The notes under the pieces: generated by a model
What the model was told of the DNA's origin: nothing
Database searches by the model: none
The model's input: only the letters and a program-made list of their open reading frames with translations
Shown here: piece after piece, positions 15,648 through 23,110 of the stretch
How the letters are laid out: each line of letters begins with the position of its first letter
How positions within the stretch are numbered: the first letter of the stretch is position 1
Program-made: the position numbers and the translations under genes
Assembly: GCA_964550935.1 (NCBI GenBank)
Contig: CAZKBB010000040.1
Location: 1-25,036, forward strand
Source: JBCBSP01 sp964550935
Lineage (GTDB): Bacteria; Pseudomonadota; Alphaproteobacteria; Caulobacterales; Maricaulaceae
DNA: 25,036 bases
Direction of reading: 5' to 3'

Positions 15648-16661
15648 ATGTTGCTCGTCCGCGCCGCGCGGCGCGCCGACCATGACGCCTTCGTGGAGCT
15701 TGCCCGCGCCGCGGGCCCGGGCTTCACGAGCCTTTCGGTTGACGATGAGGCGCTGGAGGCGAAACTCACCGCGTCGGAGTCCGCGTTCGACGGCCGCGTC
15801 GCCGACCGCCAGGACGCGGTCTATCAGCTCATGATCGAGGAGACCGAGACTGCGGAGGTGCTCGGCACCGCGGCGGTGAAGGCCGGGATCGGGCTGAAGA
15901 AGCCGTATTTCGACTTCAAGATCATGACCATCGCGCAGGCTTCCTACGAAGCCGACCGGCGCTTCGATATGGAGGTGATGCTGCTGGTCAACGACTTTGC
16001 CGGCTGCACCGAGGTCGGATCGCTATTCGTGCGCGACGCCGCGCGCGGCACCGGCGCAGGCCGGCTAATCGCGCAGGCGCGTTATCTCCTGATCGCAGCG
16101 GCGCGCGATCGCTTCGGCGAGCGCGTGGTGTCGGAGCTGCGCGGCGTCGTGGAGGAGGACGGTTCCTCGCCCTTCTTCGAGCATGTCACGCGGCCCTTCT
16201 TCCAGATGAGCTTCGAAGAGGCCGACCGGCTGTCGGCGGCGACCGACAACCAGTTCATTCTCGACCTCATGCCGGTGCATCCCATTTACCTGGACTTGCT
16301 GCCCGAGCCCGCGCGCGCGGTGGTCGGGCAAACCCACCCCCATGGCGCCAACGCGCGCCGGCTCCTGGAGTGGGAGGGTTTCGAATATCACCGCTATGTC
16401 GACATCTTCGACGCCGGTCCGTTGGTTTCGTGCCGCGCCGACAAGATCCGCACCCTGCGCGAAAGCGACACCGCGCCGGCGCGCGCGCTCGAGGGATCGG
16501 GCGAGATACGCGCCATCGTGACCAATGACCGCCTCGGCGACTTCAGGGCGATCTTCACTGAAATCGACGCCGGCGGGGCGGGCGTGGGGGTAAGCGCCGA
16601 AGCGCTCGCCGCGCTCGACATCTCAACAGGCGACACCGCACGCTACTGGATCAAGTCATGA
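15648..16661 (+). CDS. astA: Arginine N-succinyltransferase AstA
   Basis: AstA moves succinyl from succinyl-CoA to the alpha-amino group of arginine, the first step of ammonia-producing AST catabolism. The ATG at 15648 (MLLVRAARRADHDAFVEL) with AGGGGG ten bases upstream is chosen over a longer open frame starting at 15588 inside the M20 gene. It gives 337 residues, the family length. Motifs are GFTSLSVDDEALEAKL (23-38), LGTAAVKAGIGLKKPYFDFK, EVGSLFVRDAARGTGAGRLI (GNAT-like CoA site) and FFEHVTRPFFQMSFEEADRL. HPIYLDLLPEPARAVVGQTH and HPHGANARRLLEWEGFEYH follow, the latter carrying the conserved histidines. The last four bases overlap the astD start (ATGA), so the two are translationally coupled. 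Confidence 0.96.
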   Translation: MLLVRAARRADHDAFVELARAAGPGFTSLSVDDEALEAKLTASESAFDGRVADRQDAVYQLMIEETETAEVLGTAAVKAGIGLKKPYFDFKIMTIAQASYEADRRFDMEVMLLVNDFAGCTEVGSLFVRDAARGTGAGRLIAQARYLLIAAARDRFGERVVSELRGVVEEDGSSPFFEHVTRPFFQMSFEEADRLSAATDNQFILDLMPVHPIYLDLLPEPARAVVGQTHPHGANARRLLEWEGFEYHRYVDIFDAGPLVSCRADKIRTLRESDTAPARALEGSGEIRAIVTNDRLGDFRAIFTEIDAGGAGVGVSAEALAALDISTGDTARYWIKS

Positions 16662-18115
16662 CCGTGGAAACCGGACTGTTCATCAACGGACGCTGGCGCG
16701 AAGGCCGAGGCGAGGCCCTCGTCTCGACATCCCCGGCCGACGGGGAAGCCCTGTTCCAGGGCGCCGAGGCCGATCCCCAGGACGTGCGCGAGGCCTTCGC
16801 CGCGGCGCGCGGCGCGCTGCAGGGCTGGGCGCTTACCCCGTTCGAGGACCGCAAGGCGGTCTGCGAGCGCTACGCTGAAATCCTTCAGTCGCGCAAGGAG
16901 ACGATCGCCGAGCTGATCGCACGCGAGACCGGCAAGCCGCTGTGGGAGGCGACCGGCGAGGTCGGCGCGATGGTCGGCAAGATCAAGATCTCGATCGAGG
17001 CCTACCAGGACCGCACCGGGGAGCGTGCGCGCAACACCGATTTCGGGGCGGCGCGCCTGTCTCACAAACCGATCGGCGTGATGTTCGTGCTCGGCCCCTA
17101 TAACTTTCCCGGCCATCTGCCGAACGGGCACATCGTTCCTGCGCTGCTCGCCGGCAACACCGCGGTGTTCAAGCCGAGCGAGCTGACACCGGCGGTCGGC
17201 GCGGCGATGGTCGCGGCCTGGGCCGAGGCCGGGCTCCCGGAGGGCGTGCTGAACCTGGTCCAGGGCGCGCGCGACATCGGCGCGGCCGCGCTGGCTGACG
17301 CTGAGCTCGACGGTGTGCTGTTCACGGGCTCCTGGCCGACCGGCTCAATGATTCACAAAAAGTTCGCAGGCCGCACCGGCGTTCAGCTGGCCCTTGAGAT
17401 GGGCGGCAACAACCCGCTGGTGGTCTGGGACGCGAGCGACGCCGAGGCGGCCGCGCGTCTGGCCGTACTGTCGGGCTACATCACGGCGGGTCAGCGCTGC
17501 TCGTGCGCGCGCCGGCTTATCGTGCCGAAAGGCGAGGCGGGCGATCTCGTGATCGACGCGCTGGTCGATATCGCCTCCCGCCTGCCGATCGGACGCTGGG
17601 ACGCCGATCCGGAGCCCTTCATGGGCCCGCTCATCACATCGAACGCCGCCGGCGAGGTGCTTGAGGCCCAGGATGACCTCATCGCGCGCGGCGCCAAGGC
17701 GCTGCTGAAGGCCGCGCCCCACGACGCCGGCGAAGCTTATGTCAGCCCGGGCGTCATCGACGTCACCGGCGTTGAACCGCCGGACGAGGAGATCTTCGGC
17801 CCGCTTCTTCAGCTCTATCGCGCGCGCGATTTCGACCAGGCGCTCGCGCTGGCCAACGACACCGCCTATGGCCTGTCGGCGGGCTTCGTGTCGGACGATC
17901 CCGATCTGTGGGCGAAGTTCTGGGCGGGCTCGCGCGCAGGGATCGTGAACTGGAACCGACCCACGACCGGCGCGGCGTCCGACATGCCCTTCGGCGGCCC
18001 CGGCCGGTCGGGCAATCTGCGCCCGAGCGCCTACTACGCGGCCGACTATTGCGCCTACCCCGTAGCGACCCAGTCCGCGCCTGAGCTCGTGCGTCAGCCG
18101 ATCAAGGGGCTTTAG
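16658..18115 (+). CDS. astD: N-succinylglutamate 5-semialdehyde dehydrogenase AstD
   Basis: AstD oxidises succinylglutamate semialdehyde to succinylglutamate with NAD+, the fourth AST step. The product is 485 residues, standard length for this aldehyde dehydrogenase. Visible are LFINGRWREG at the N-terminus and PYNFPGHLPNGHIVPAL with Asn149 of the oxyanion hole. LAGNTAVFKPSELTP (cofactor binding), LFTGSWPTGSMIHKKFAG, the general-base Glu247 in LALEMGGNNPLVV and the nucleophile Cys281 in ITAGQRCSCARRL follow. The C-terminal part has EEIFGPLLQLYR and FGGPGRSGNLRPSAYYAADYC, which is distinctive for AstD among aldehyde dehydrogenases. It overlaps astA by four bases and ends two bases before astB, so it is in the middle of one transcript. 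Confidence 0.96.
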   Translation: MTVETGLFINGRWREGRGEALVSTSPADGEALFQGAEADPQDVREAFAAARGALQGWALTPFEDRKAVCERYAEILQSRKETIAELIARETGKPLWEATGEVGAMVGKIKISIEAYQDRTGERARNTDFGAARLSHKPIGVMFVLGPYNFPGHLPNGHIVPALLAGNTAVFKPSELTPAVGAAMVAAWAEAGLPEGVLNLVQGARDIGAAALADAELDGVLFTGSWPTGSMIHKKFAGRTGVQLALEMGGNNPLVVWDASDAEAAARLAVLSGYITAGQRCSCARRLIVPKGEAGDLVIDALVDIASRLPIGRWDADPEPFMGPLITSNAAGEVLEAQDDLIARGAKALLKAAPHDAGEAYVSPGVIDVTGVEPPDEEIFGPLLQLYRARDFDQALALANDTAYGLSAGFVSDDPDLWAKFWAGSRAGIVNWNRPTTGAASDMPFGGPGRSGNLRPSAYYAADYCAYPVATQSAPELVRQPIKGL

Positions 18116-18117
18116 CC

Positions 18118-19464
18118 ATGACGGCCGTCGAGGCGAATTTCGACGGGCTGGTCGGTCCAACCCACAATTATGGCGGCTTGGCCGAAGGCAATCTCGCCAG
18201 CGCGCGCAACCAGGGTCGGACCTCCAGTCCGCGCGCGGCTGTGATCGAGGGGCTGGAGAAGATGCTCCGCCTGAACAAGGCCGGGCTCGTGCAAGGCGTC
18301 ATGCCGCCCCAGGAGCGCCCGTGGATCGAGGGTCTGCGTGCGGCCGGCTTCGCTGGAACGGACGCTGAGGTCTATGAGCGCGCCTGGCGCGATGCGCCGG
18401 ACCTGGCGCGCAACATGCTCTCGGCCTCGCCCATGTGGGCGGCGAACGCTGCGACGGTGAGCCCCAGCGCGGATACGCGCGACGGGCGGGTCCACTTCAC
18501 GCCGGCCAACCTGATCACCACGCTGCACCGGTCCATCGAAGGCCCGCAGACCGAGGCCGCGCTGCGGGCGCTTTTTCCAGACGATACGCGCTTCGCGGTG
18601 CATGCGCCGCTGCCGGCGCAGGGCGTATTCGCCGACGAAGGCGCGGCGAACCACGTGCGCCTGTGCGCCGAGCATGGCGAACCGGGCGTTGAGATCCTCG
18701 TGCACGGCCGTGCCGGGTTCGAGCCCTATGACGGGCGCTTCCCGGCGCGCCAGACCCGAGAGGCGTGCGAGGCGATCGAGCGCGCTCACGGCCTTTCCGG
18801 CGAGCGCACGGTTCATATCCGCCAGGCCAAGCGCGCCATCGAGGGCGGCGCCTTCCACAATGACGTCGTGTGCGTCGGCTGCGGCCCGGTCCTGTTTTTC
18901 CACGAGCATGCCTTCGAAGACAAAGACGCCGCGCTCGACGCCATAAAAAAGGCCGCTGAGGGCGTGTTCGATCCGGTCTTCATCGAGGTGCCTGACGCGC
19001 AGGTCCCCCTCTCGGACGCAATCTCCAGCTATCTTTTTAATTCCCAGCTTCTGCTATGGCCGGGCGAGGATCGCCTCGTGCTGCTCGCCCCTCAGGAGAC
19101 TGAGGAGACGGCGTCCACGCGCGCCTATTGCGAGCGCATGGTGGCGGGCGACGGCCCGATCGGGCGGGTCGAGTACGCCGACGTGCGCCAGTCCATGCGC
19201 AATGGCGGCGGGCCGGCGTGTCTGCGTCTCCGGGTCGTCCTGACAGAGGCCGAGCGCGAGGCGGTCAATCCGAACGCGATGATGAATGACAAGCTGTTCG
19301 AGGCGCTGAAGACTTGGGCCCAGCGGCACTACCGTGAGGATCTCGCCGTACGCGACCTCGCCGATCCTGCGCTGATTGATGAAAGCCGCGCCGCGCTCGA
19401 TGCGCTGACCGGCCTTCTGGGCCTTGGTTCGAGCTTTTATCGTTTTCAGCGAACGGCATCATAG
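18118..19464 (+). CDS. astB: N-succinylarginine dihydrolase AstB
   Basis: AstB converts N2-succinylarginine to N2-succinylornithine, two ammonia and CO2, the second AST step. The product is 448 residues, the family length. The N-terminus EANFDGLVGPTHNYGGLAEG is diagnostic. The catalytic residues of this guanidine-modifying fold are all visible: Glu174 in FADEGAANHVRLC, His247 in GGAFHNDVVCVG and Cys368 in MRNGGGPACLRLRV. Other signature blocks are MWAANAATVSPSADT, VHFTPANLITTLHRSIE and SYLFNSQLL. It is the last gene of the operon. AstC (the aminotransferase) is not in the window; ArgD elsewhere may serve. No clear terminator follows; the next gene starts 61 bases on. Confidence 0.97.
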   Translation: MTAVEANFDGLVGPTHNYGGLAEGNLASARNQGRTSSPRAAVIEGLEKMLRLNKAGLVQGVMPPQERPWIEGLRAAGFAGTDAEVYERAWRDAPDLARNMLSASPMWAANAATVSPSADTRDGRVHFTPANLITTLHRSIEGPQTEAALRALFPDDTRFAVHAPLPAQGVFADEGAANHVRLCAEHGEPGVEILVHGRAGFEPYDGRFPARQTREACEAIERAHGLSGERTVHIRQAKRAIEGGAFHNDVVCVGCGPVLFFHEHAFEDKDAALDAIKKAAEGVFDPVFIEVPDAQVPLSDAISSYLFNSQLLLWPGEDRLVLLAPQETEETASTRAYCERMVAGDGPIGRVEYADVRQSMRNGGGPACLRLRVVLTEAEREAVNPNAMMNDKLFEALKTWAQRHYREDLAVRDLADPALIDESRAALDALTGLLGLGSSFYRFQRTAS

Positions 19465-19525
19465 CGCGTGACACTCTGGGATGTGGTAATCTTCGACTCA
19501 AGTGGGGTGGGAGGAGGCGCTGCGG

Positions 19526-19984
19526 ATGACGATCCGCTATTTCGTACATCCAAAGTTGAAGCTGAGGCTGGCTGTCTATAGCGGCCGGTTGTCACGCGAC
19601 GACACGGAGCGATTCGCCGAGGCGATGCGCTCCTTGACTGCTGACCAGTTCCGCTACGACGCCGTGCTGTGCTTCGACGACGATATCGATTTGTCCGCCA
19701 TCAGCGCGGACGATTTGCTCGATCTGGAAGACGCCATGTCCGACGCCGCAGAGCGCGCGGGCGGCGTAGGCGAGCTGCGAGTCGCGGCGGTCACCGAGAG
19801 CAATTCGGTCGTACGCGAGCTGAAACTTTGGCGCGAGATCGTTAAGCCGGCCTCCGCCTACCGTTATCGCCAGGAGCGTTTCGCATCGCTTGAGGCTGCG
19901 ATCGCCTGGCTCGGCCGGCCGGTCCAGGAAGCCGACATAATCCGCCGACGCGAGGGGTTCGAGCCCATCCTGGTAGCGGATTAG
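19526..19984 (+). CDS. STAS/SpoIIAA-like protein
   Basis: The product is 152 residues. ATG 19526 is chosen because GGGAGGAGG lies about 8 bases upstream; an in-frame GTG at 19502 would place the ribosome site inside the gene. The N-terminal strand (IRYFVHPKLKLRLAVYSGRLS), a helix (RDDTERFAEAMRSL), a second strand (AVLCFDDDIDLSAIS) and the C-terminal helix ending SLEAAIAWLGRP resemble SpoIIAA/SEC14-like STAS proteins of alphaproteobacteria. No catalytic motif is seen. No phosphorylatable Ser/Thr could be assigned with confidence. It may be a small ligand-binding or partner-binding protein. It could be read through from the AST operon. Its TAG overlaps the TAA of the convergent phhA gene in the shared TTAG. 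Confidence 0.72.
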   Translation: MTIRYFVHPKLKLRLAVYSGRLSRDDTERFAEAMRSLTADQFRYDAVLCFDDDIDLSAISADDLLDLEDAMSDAAERAGGVGELRVAAVTESNSVVRELKLWREIVKPASAYRYRQERFASLEAAIAWLGRPVQEADIIRRREGFEPILVAD

Positions 19985-20865
19985 CCAGGTTCGGCCTGAC
20001 CGGTCAGCCCGCCGGCGAGCGCGTATTCCTGCGTGCCTTGATGATAGATATTGTCGCCCTCGACAACGTCGCTCGCCCTGAAATCTGACTTGCCCTTCAG
20101 CCGCCCGTAAATCGGATCGAAGTCGACGTTGGCGGTCGCCTCAATCAATTCGTCGTAGGAGTCGATGACGAAATAGGTCTGTTGAAAGTCATCATACCGG
20201 TAATCGGTGCGCATGATCCGCTCGAGATCGAAATGAATCCGGTTCGGCGAGCGCCCCTCCAGCGCGAAGATCGATTCCGATTGAGAGGAGACGATCCCGG
20301 CGCCGTAAATCCTCAGCCCGGCGCCAGTGGAGATCAGGCCGAACTCGACCGTGTACCAGTACAGCCGGGTCAGGTTCTCGATCATGTCGTGACCGATCGC
20401 CTTGTACCCGCCTTCGCCGTAGGCCTGCATGTAGTCGGCGAACACGGGCTGGGTCAGAAGCGGCACGTGGCCGAACACGTCGTGGAAGATGTCCGGCTCG
20501 GGCAGGTAGTCCAGCTTGTCCGCATCGCGGATGAACCGGCCTGAAGGGAAGCGCCGGTTGGCCAGATGGTTGAAGAAGACATCGTTCGGGATCAGCCCGT
20601 GAACCGGTACGACCGTCCACCCGGTCAGGGCCTCGAGCTTCTCGTTCATGCGCCGGAAATCTGGAATGCCGCCGTCGTTGAGGTTGAGAAGCTTCAGCCC
20701 CTCGAAATGCTCGTCCGCGGCGCGGCCCTTGAGCACCGTCATCTGGCGCTCGTACAGCGTGGACCAGACCCCGTGCTCCTCGCGCGTGTAGCGCTCCCAG
20801 CACTGGTCGATCGTGTGGTCTTCGGCCGGGGTCTGCTCGGCGACGACGGGATCGTTGACGGGCAT
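19981..20865 (-). CDS. phhA: Phenylalanine 4-monooxygenase PhhA
   Basis: PhhA hydroxylates phenylalanine to tyrosine using O2 and a pterin, with non-haem iron, in the cytoplasm. The product is 294 residues, typical of the single-domain bacterial enzyme without the regulatory ACT domain. The iron ligands His128 and His133 lie in DIFHDVFGHVPLL and Glu174 in YWYTVEFGLI. IPDFRRMNEKLEALTGWTVV, RRFPSGRFIRDADKLDYLPEPD and SSQSESIFALEG are also characteristic. The start at 20865 has GGGAGGAAGG just upstream. Usual partners (pterin carbinolamine dehydratase, homogentisate genes) are not adjacent. A perfect inverted repeat lies 18-38 bases upstream of the start codon. Confidence 0.96.
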   Translation of the reverse strand: MPVNDPVVAEQTPAEDHTIDQCWERYTREEHGVWSTLYERQMTVLKGRAADEHFEGLKLLNLNDGGIPDFRRMNEKLEALTGWTVVPVHGLIPNDVFFNHLANRRFPSGRFIRDADKLDYLPEPDIFHDVFGHVPLLTQPVFADYMQAYGEGGYKAIGHDMIENLTRLYWYTVEFGLISTGAGLRIYGAGIVSSQSESIFALEGRSPNRIHFDLERIMRTDYRYDDFQQTYFVIDSYDELIEATANVDFDPIYGRLKGKSDFRASDVVEGDNIYHQGTQEYALAGGLTGQAEPG

Positions 20866-20883
20866 GAGGCCTTCCTCCCGCTA

Positions 20884-20903
20884 TTGGTTTCATTTGCAAC
20901 CAA
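20884..20903 (-). promoter_or_regulatory. Palindromic putative operator upstream of phhA
   Basis: TTGGTT and AACCAA form a perfect 6-8-6 inverted repeat, AT-rich within GC-rich DNA. It is centred about 28 bases before the phhA ATG and abuts the ribosome site. The position fits a repressor operator at or just after the transcription start. The regulator cannot be named from the site; an amino-acid-responsive factor is a reasonable guess. Confidence 0.5.
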
Positions 20904-21010
20904 CATAGCACCGGCGCGGGTTCCAAAGAAACGGGCGGACGCGGGTGCTCCGCGCCCGCCCGCTAAAGCGCTGATCCGCTAACGAGGCTAGCTGTCGAAG
21001 CTATGAAGGT

Positions 21011-21765
21011 TGTTCACCCGGAGCTGGACTGAGAAGCTGAGGTTACCACACTCCATCCTCTAGCCCGGAGAGCGCCGGATGAACATCCATAAGAATGCGC
21101 GTCTTGCCCCGCGGGGTCGGGCCATAATGATCAGTCGGATCGAAGACCACGGTTGGCCGGTCGCGAGAGCTGCGGCGGCCTCAGGGGTGTCGCGGCGCAC
21201 CGCTTATCGCTGGCTCTTGCGTTTTCGGGCCGAAGGCGAGGCGGGCCTTCAGGACCGGTCATCGCGTCCGCATGCCTGTCCTCACGCCCTGCCTGCGCCG
21301 GTGATCGAACGGATCGAACGCTTGCGCCGTCAGCGTCTGACCGGTGTTGCGATCGCACGCACGCTGGGTCTGGCGCGCTCAACGGTCGGGCTGGCCTTGC
21401 GCCGGATCGGGCTGGGCCGATTAAGCGCACTGGAGCCTAAGCCTGCGGTGGTGCGCTATGAACGCGCCAAGCCCGGAGAGGAGAGCTGATCCATCTGGAC
21501 ATCAAGAAGCTGGGCCGGTTTACCCTGCCCGGCCATGCGGTGACCGGACGCGGTCTCGGCACGCACAGCGGCGCCGGCAAGGGCTGGGACTATCTGCATG
21601 TGTGCGTCGATGACGCCTCGCGGCCGAGCGAGAACCAGTATGACGCCAGCGCCTTCCTCGAACGCGCCCTGGCCTGGCTCGCCCGCCATGGCGTAAAAGC
21701 TGAGCGGGTGATGACGGATAACGGCGCGGGCTATCGGTTGAAGCGGTTCGCCGCCGTAGTCCGGC
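21011..21765 (+). mobile_element. Truncated IS481-type element A
   Basis: The element comprises the transposase remnant plus about 68 bases of upstream sequence; base use changes after the phhA promoter. The left end is set near TGTTCACCCGG at 21011 only by guess. The right half, including the third DDE residue and right terminal repeat, is missing because the sequence switches near 21755-21768 to the opposite-facing element B. No target-site duplication can be defined. Confidence 0.6.
21079..21765 (+). pseudogene. IS481-family transposase, frameshifted and C-terminally truncated
   Basis: The first frame (ATG 21079 to TGA 21487-21489) gives the IS481 N-terminus: MNIHKNARLAPRGRAIMI, a helix-turn-helix (ARAAAASGVSRRTAYRWLLRF), then LQDRSSRPH and the typical RLSALEPKPAVVRYERAKPGE. 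After CCC GGA GAG there is a repeated GAGAG. This five-base tandem duplication throws the frame, so the stop follows within two codons. Skipping it restores LIHLDIKKLGRF in the next frame, and the catalytic core continues with VCVDDASR (second-strand Asp) and RVMTDNGAGYR (second DDE Asp). About seven residues normally found between DDASR and AFLERAL are also missing. Similarity ends near FAAVVR at about 21765, where another element begins. The gene is dead. Confidence 0.85.
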
Positions 21766-21879
21766 GGTCTTGCGCGAAATCGCGAACTCCCGGCACACCG
21801 CACTCGTACTCTTGCCGTCCAGAAGACGGCCGACGAAACGAACGCGTTCGTCCATTACCGAACACTCCTTCCACGGCAT
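21760..21879 (-). pseudogene. N-terminal fragment of a second IS481-type transposase
   Basis: From ATG 21879 (GGAGG seven bases upstream) the minus strand reads 40 codons starting MPWKECSVMDERVRFVGRLL, then CREFAISRKTAG. This is the helix-turn-helix start of a different IS481-group transposase from element A. Similarity stops at the junction near 21760, where the strand enters the antisense of element A. The native start and ribosome site are intact but the catalytic domain is gone. The two transposase fragments therefore face each other and meet at their broken ends. Confidence 0.75.
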
Positions 21880-21907
21880 CAACACCTCCAGCTCAAAAGC
21901 CGAAAGT

Positions 21908-21950
21908 GTTACCTATGTGTCCGGTACAATCCGTCACCTATGTCTCGGGT
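21908..21950 (-). repeat. IS-end-like direct repeats upstream of the element B fragment
   Basis: Two 18-base units, GTTACCTATGTGTCCGGT (21908-21925) and GTCACCTATGTCTCGGGT (21933-21950), match at 15 of 18 positions and are spaced 25 bases start to start. They lie 29 bases outside the start codon of transposase fragment B, where the terminal region of that element should be. They may be its transposase-binding end. Confidence 0.55.
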
Positions 21951-22217
21951 CGGGCACCGGTCCTCGCTCGCGTTCGCTCGGTCGGTCCTCGCTCTCGCGG
22001 ACTTCGTCCGCTTCGCTGCGGGCGGGCGGTCGCCCTTGCGAACCCTGTCGGGTTCGAACCGGGCGGCTGCGCCATTCTTCGCTCGGCTCGTGCGCGCTTC
22101 GGCTGAGCGCGTCGTCGGGGTTAAACCGAGGGCGGTTTTTCGGGAGACGCGCACACGACTACCCCGGCTCCGAGCGGGTCGAAGCCGGGCTCGCGGGCGT
22201 CTTTAAGGGGCCGGGCG
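21951..22217. other. Hairpin-rich geneless stretch
   Basis: No convincing gene is seen. The stretch is packed with perfect short inverted repeats: GCGGAC-TTC-GTCCGC (21997-22011), GGGC-ggtc-GCCC (22024-22035), GAACCC-tgtc-GGGTTC (22040-22055) and AAACCG-aggg-CGGTTT plus TT (22123-22140). Repeated CGCTCG/TCGCTC words are also present near 21965-21995. It could be decayed mobile-element DNA, a repeated extragenic palindrome family, or a structured RNA. A tRNA reading was tried and failed. Confidence 0.5.
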
Positions 22218-22238
22218 CGGCGCGGTCAGGCCGCGCCG
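22218..22238 (-). terminator. GC hairpin at the end of the 69-residue gene
   Basis: CGGCGCGG (22218-22225) pairs with CCGCGCCG (22231-22238); the stop codon of the minus-strand gene lies in the five-base loop. No T-run follows on the minus strand, so it is at best a weak or rho-assisted terminator. Confidence 0.3.
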
Positions 22239-22435
22239 GGGCCCTGGTCTTCGGGCATGTCGGGGGTTTCGATCTCGCCGTTGGGGTCGGTCTCCACGAG
22301 GCCGGCCACCTGGGAGAAGACCTGCGCGTTCTGGTCCATCTGGTCCTTCAGGGACGGGTTCTGCTCCCCGACGGTCTGAAAGAAGCCGGATGCGTCGCGA
22401 AGCAGTTTCGCGGCGAGCTGGGCGTGTGTCGGCAT
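22226..22435 (-). CDS. Small conserved cytoplasmic protein of unknown function
   Basis: The product is 69 residues from ATG 22435; a TTG twelve bases upstream is in frame but less likely. The sequence MPTHAQLAAKLLRDASGFFQ then TVGEQNPSLKDQMDQNAQVF reads as two amphipathic helices. An acidic tail follows (ETDPNGEIETPDMPEDQ). It has no signal peptide or membrane segment. Similar short helical proteins occur widely in alphaproteobacteria without a known role, as far as I can recall. It is divergent from the methionine sulfoxide reductase gene, with 165 bases between the two starts. Confidence 0.72.
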   Translation of the reverse strand: MPTHAQLAAKLLRDASGFFQTVGEQNPSLKDQMDQNAQVFSQVAGLVETDPNGEIETPDMPEDQGPGAA

Positions 22436-22600
22436 GGGGCTGTCCAATAGGCGCGTGCGCCTGTCGCTTCAGGGGCCCCCGTCAGACCATGCGAGCGCCT
22501 GCGACGCAAGGACGGCGCGGCCACGCGCCGCGCATGCGGGGTGGCGCCGGGCGCGCGATCGATTAGGTAGGACGCGTCGCACACGCTCAAGGAGCCCGCC

Positions 22601-23104
22601 ATGGCCGCCGACCCCCATCTGCCCGGCGAGACCGGGGAGACCCGCAGCGAAACCTATGGCCGAGTGCGCGCGGAAATCCTGTCCGTGGTCGCCGGGGAGC
22701 CCGATCGCATCGCGCGGTACGCCAGCGCCGCGTGCCTGTTGGCGCAGGCCTTCCGGCCGCGCTTTTTCTGGACGGGGTTTTATCTCGTCGACAAGACCAA
22801 GGGCGATGAACTGGTGGTCGGGCCCTATCAGGGCACGCTCGGCTGCCTGCGCATCCCCTTCGGCAAGGGGGTCTGCGGGGTTTCCGCGGCTGAGCGCCGC
22901 AGCGTGCTTGTGCCTGACGTGCACGCCTTTCCCGGCCATATCGCCTGCGACACGCGCACCAATTCAGAGATCGTCGTGCCGGTCTTTGATGCGGACGGGC
23001 GCCTGGACGCGGTGCTGGACGTGGATTCAGAGCAGGCCGACGCCTTCGACGCCGCCGACCAGGCGGGCCTTGAGATCATCTGCGCAAAATTGCTGACGGC
23101 TTAG
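22601..23104 (+). CDS. msrC: Free methionine-(R)-sulfoxide reductase (GAF domain)
   Basis: The enzyme reduces free Met-R-sulfoxide using a thiol relay, protecting the cytoplasm from oxidative damage. The product is 167 residues, one GAF domain, normal length. It shows FFWTGFYLVD (55-64), VVGPYQGTLGCLRIPFGKG with Cys82, GVCG with Cys92, DVHAFPGHIACD with Cys116 and SEIVVPVFDADGRLDAVLDVDS. The three cysteines match the catalytic and resolving set of E. coli fRMsr (C84, C94, C118), so it should be active rather than a plain GAF sensor. The ATG at 22601 is preceded by AAGGAG. It is convergent with the 165-residue gene, with six bases between the stops. The symbol msrC is used in the E. coli sense. 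Confidence 0.93.
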   Translation: MAADPHLPGETGETRSETYGRVRAEILSVVAGEPDRIARYASAACLLAQAFRPRFFWTGFYLVDKTKGDELVVGPYQGTLGCLRIPFGKGVCGVSAAERRSVLVPDVHAFPGHIACDTRTNSEIVVPVFDADGRLDAVLDVDSEQADAFDAADQAGLEIICAKLLTA

Positions 23105-23110
23105 GGGCGC

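Noticed and set aside
22036..22075. GGTTCGAACC at 22050 as a tRNA T-arm
   Set aside because: The flanks cannot form a five-pair T stem, and no anticodon or acceptor stem can be placed on either strand.
21540..22450. Plus-strand frames running from the IS debris to the small gene (21540-22106, 21770-22450)
   Set aside because: They join a transposase fragment to antisense and hairpin sequence with no coding character.
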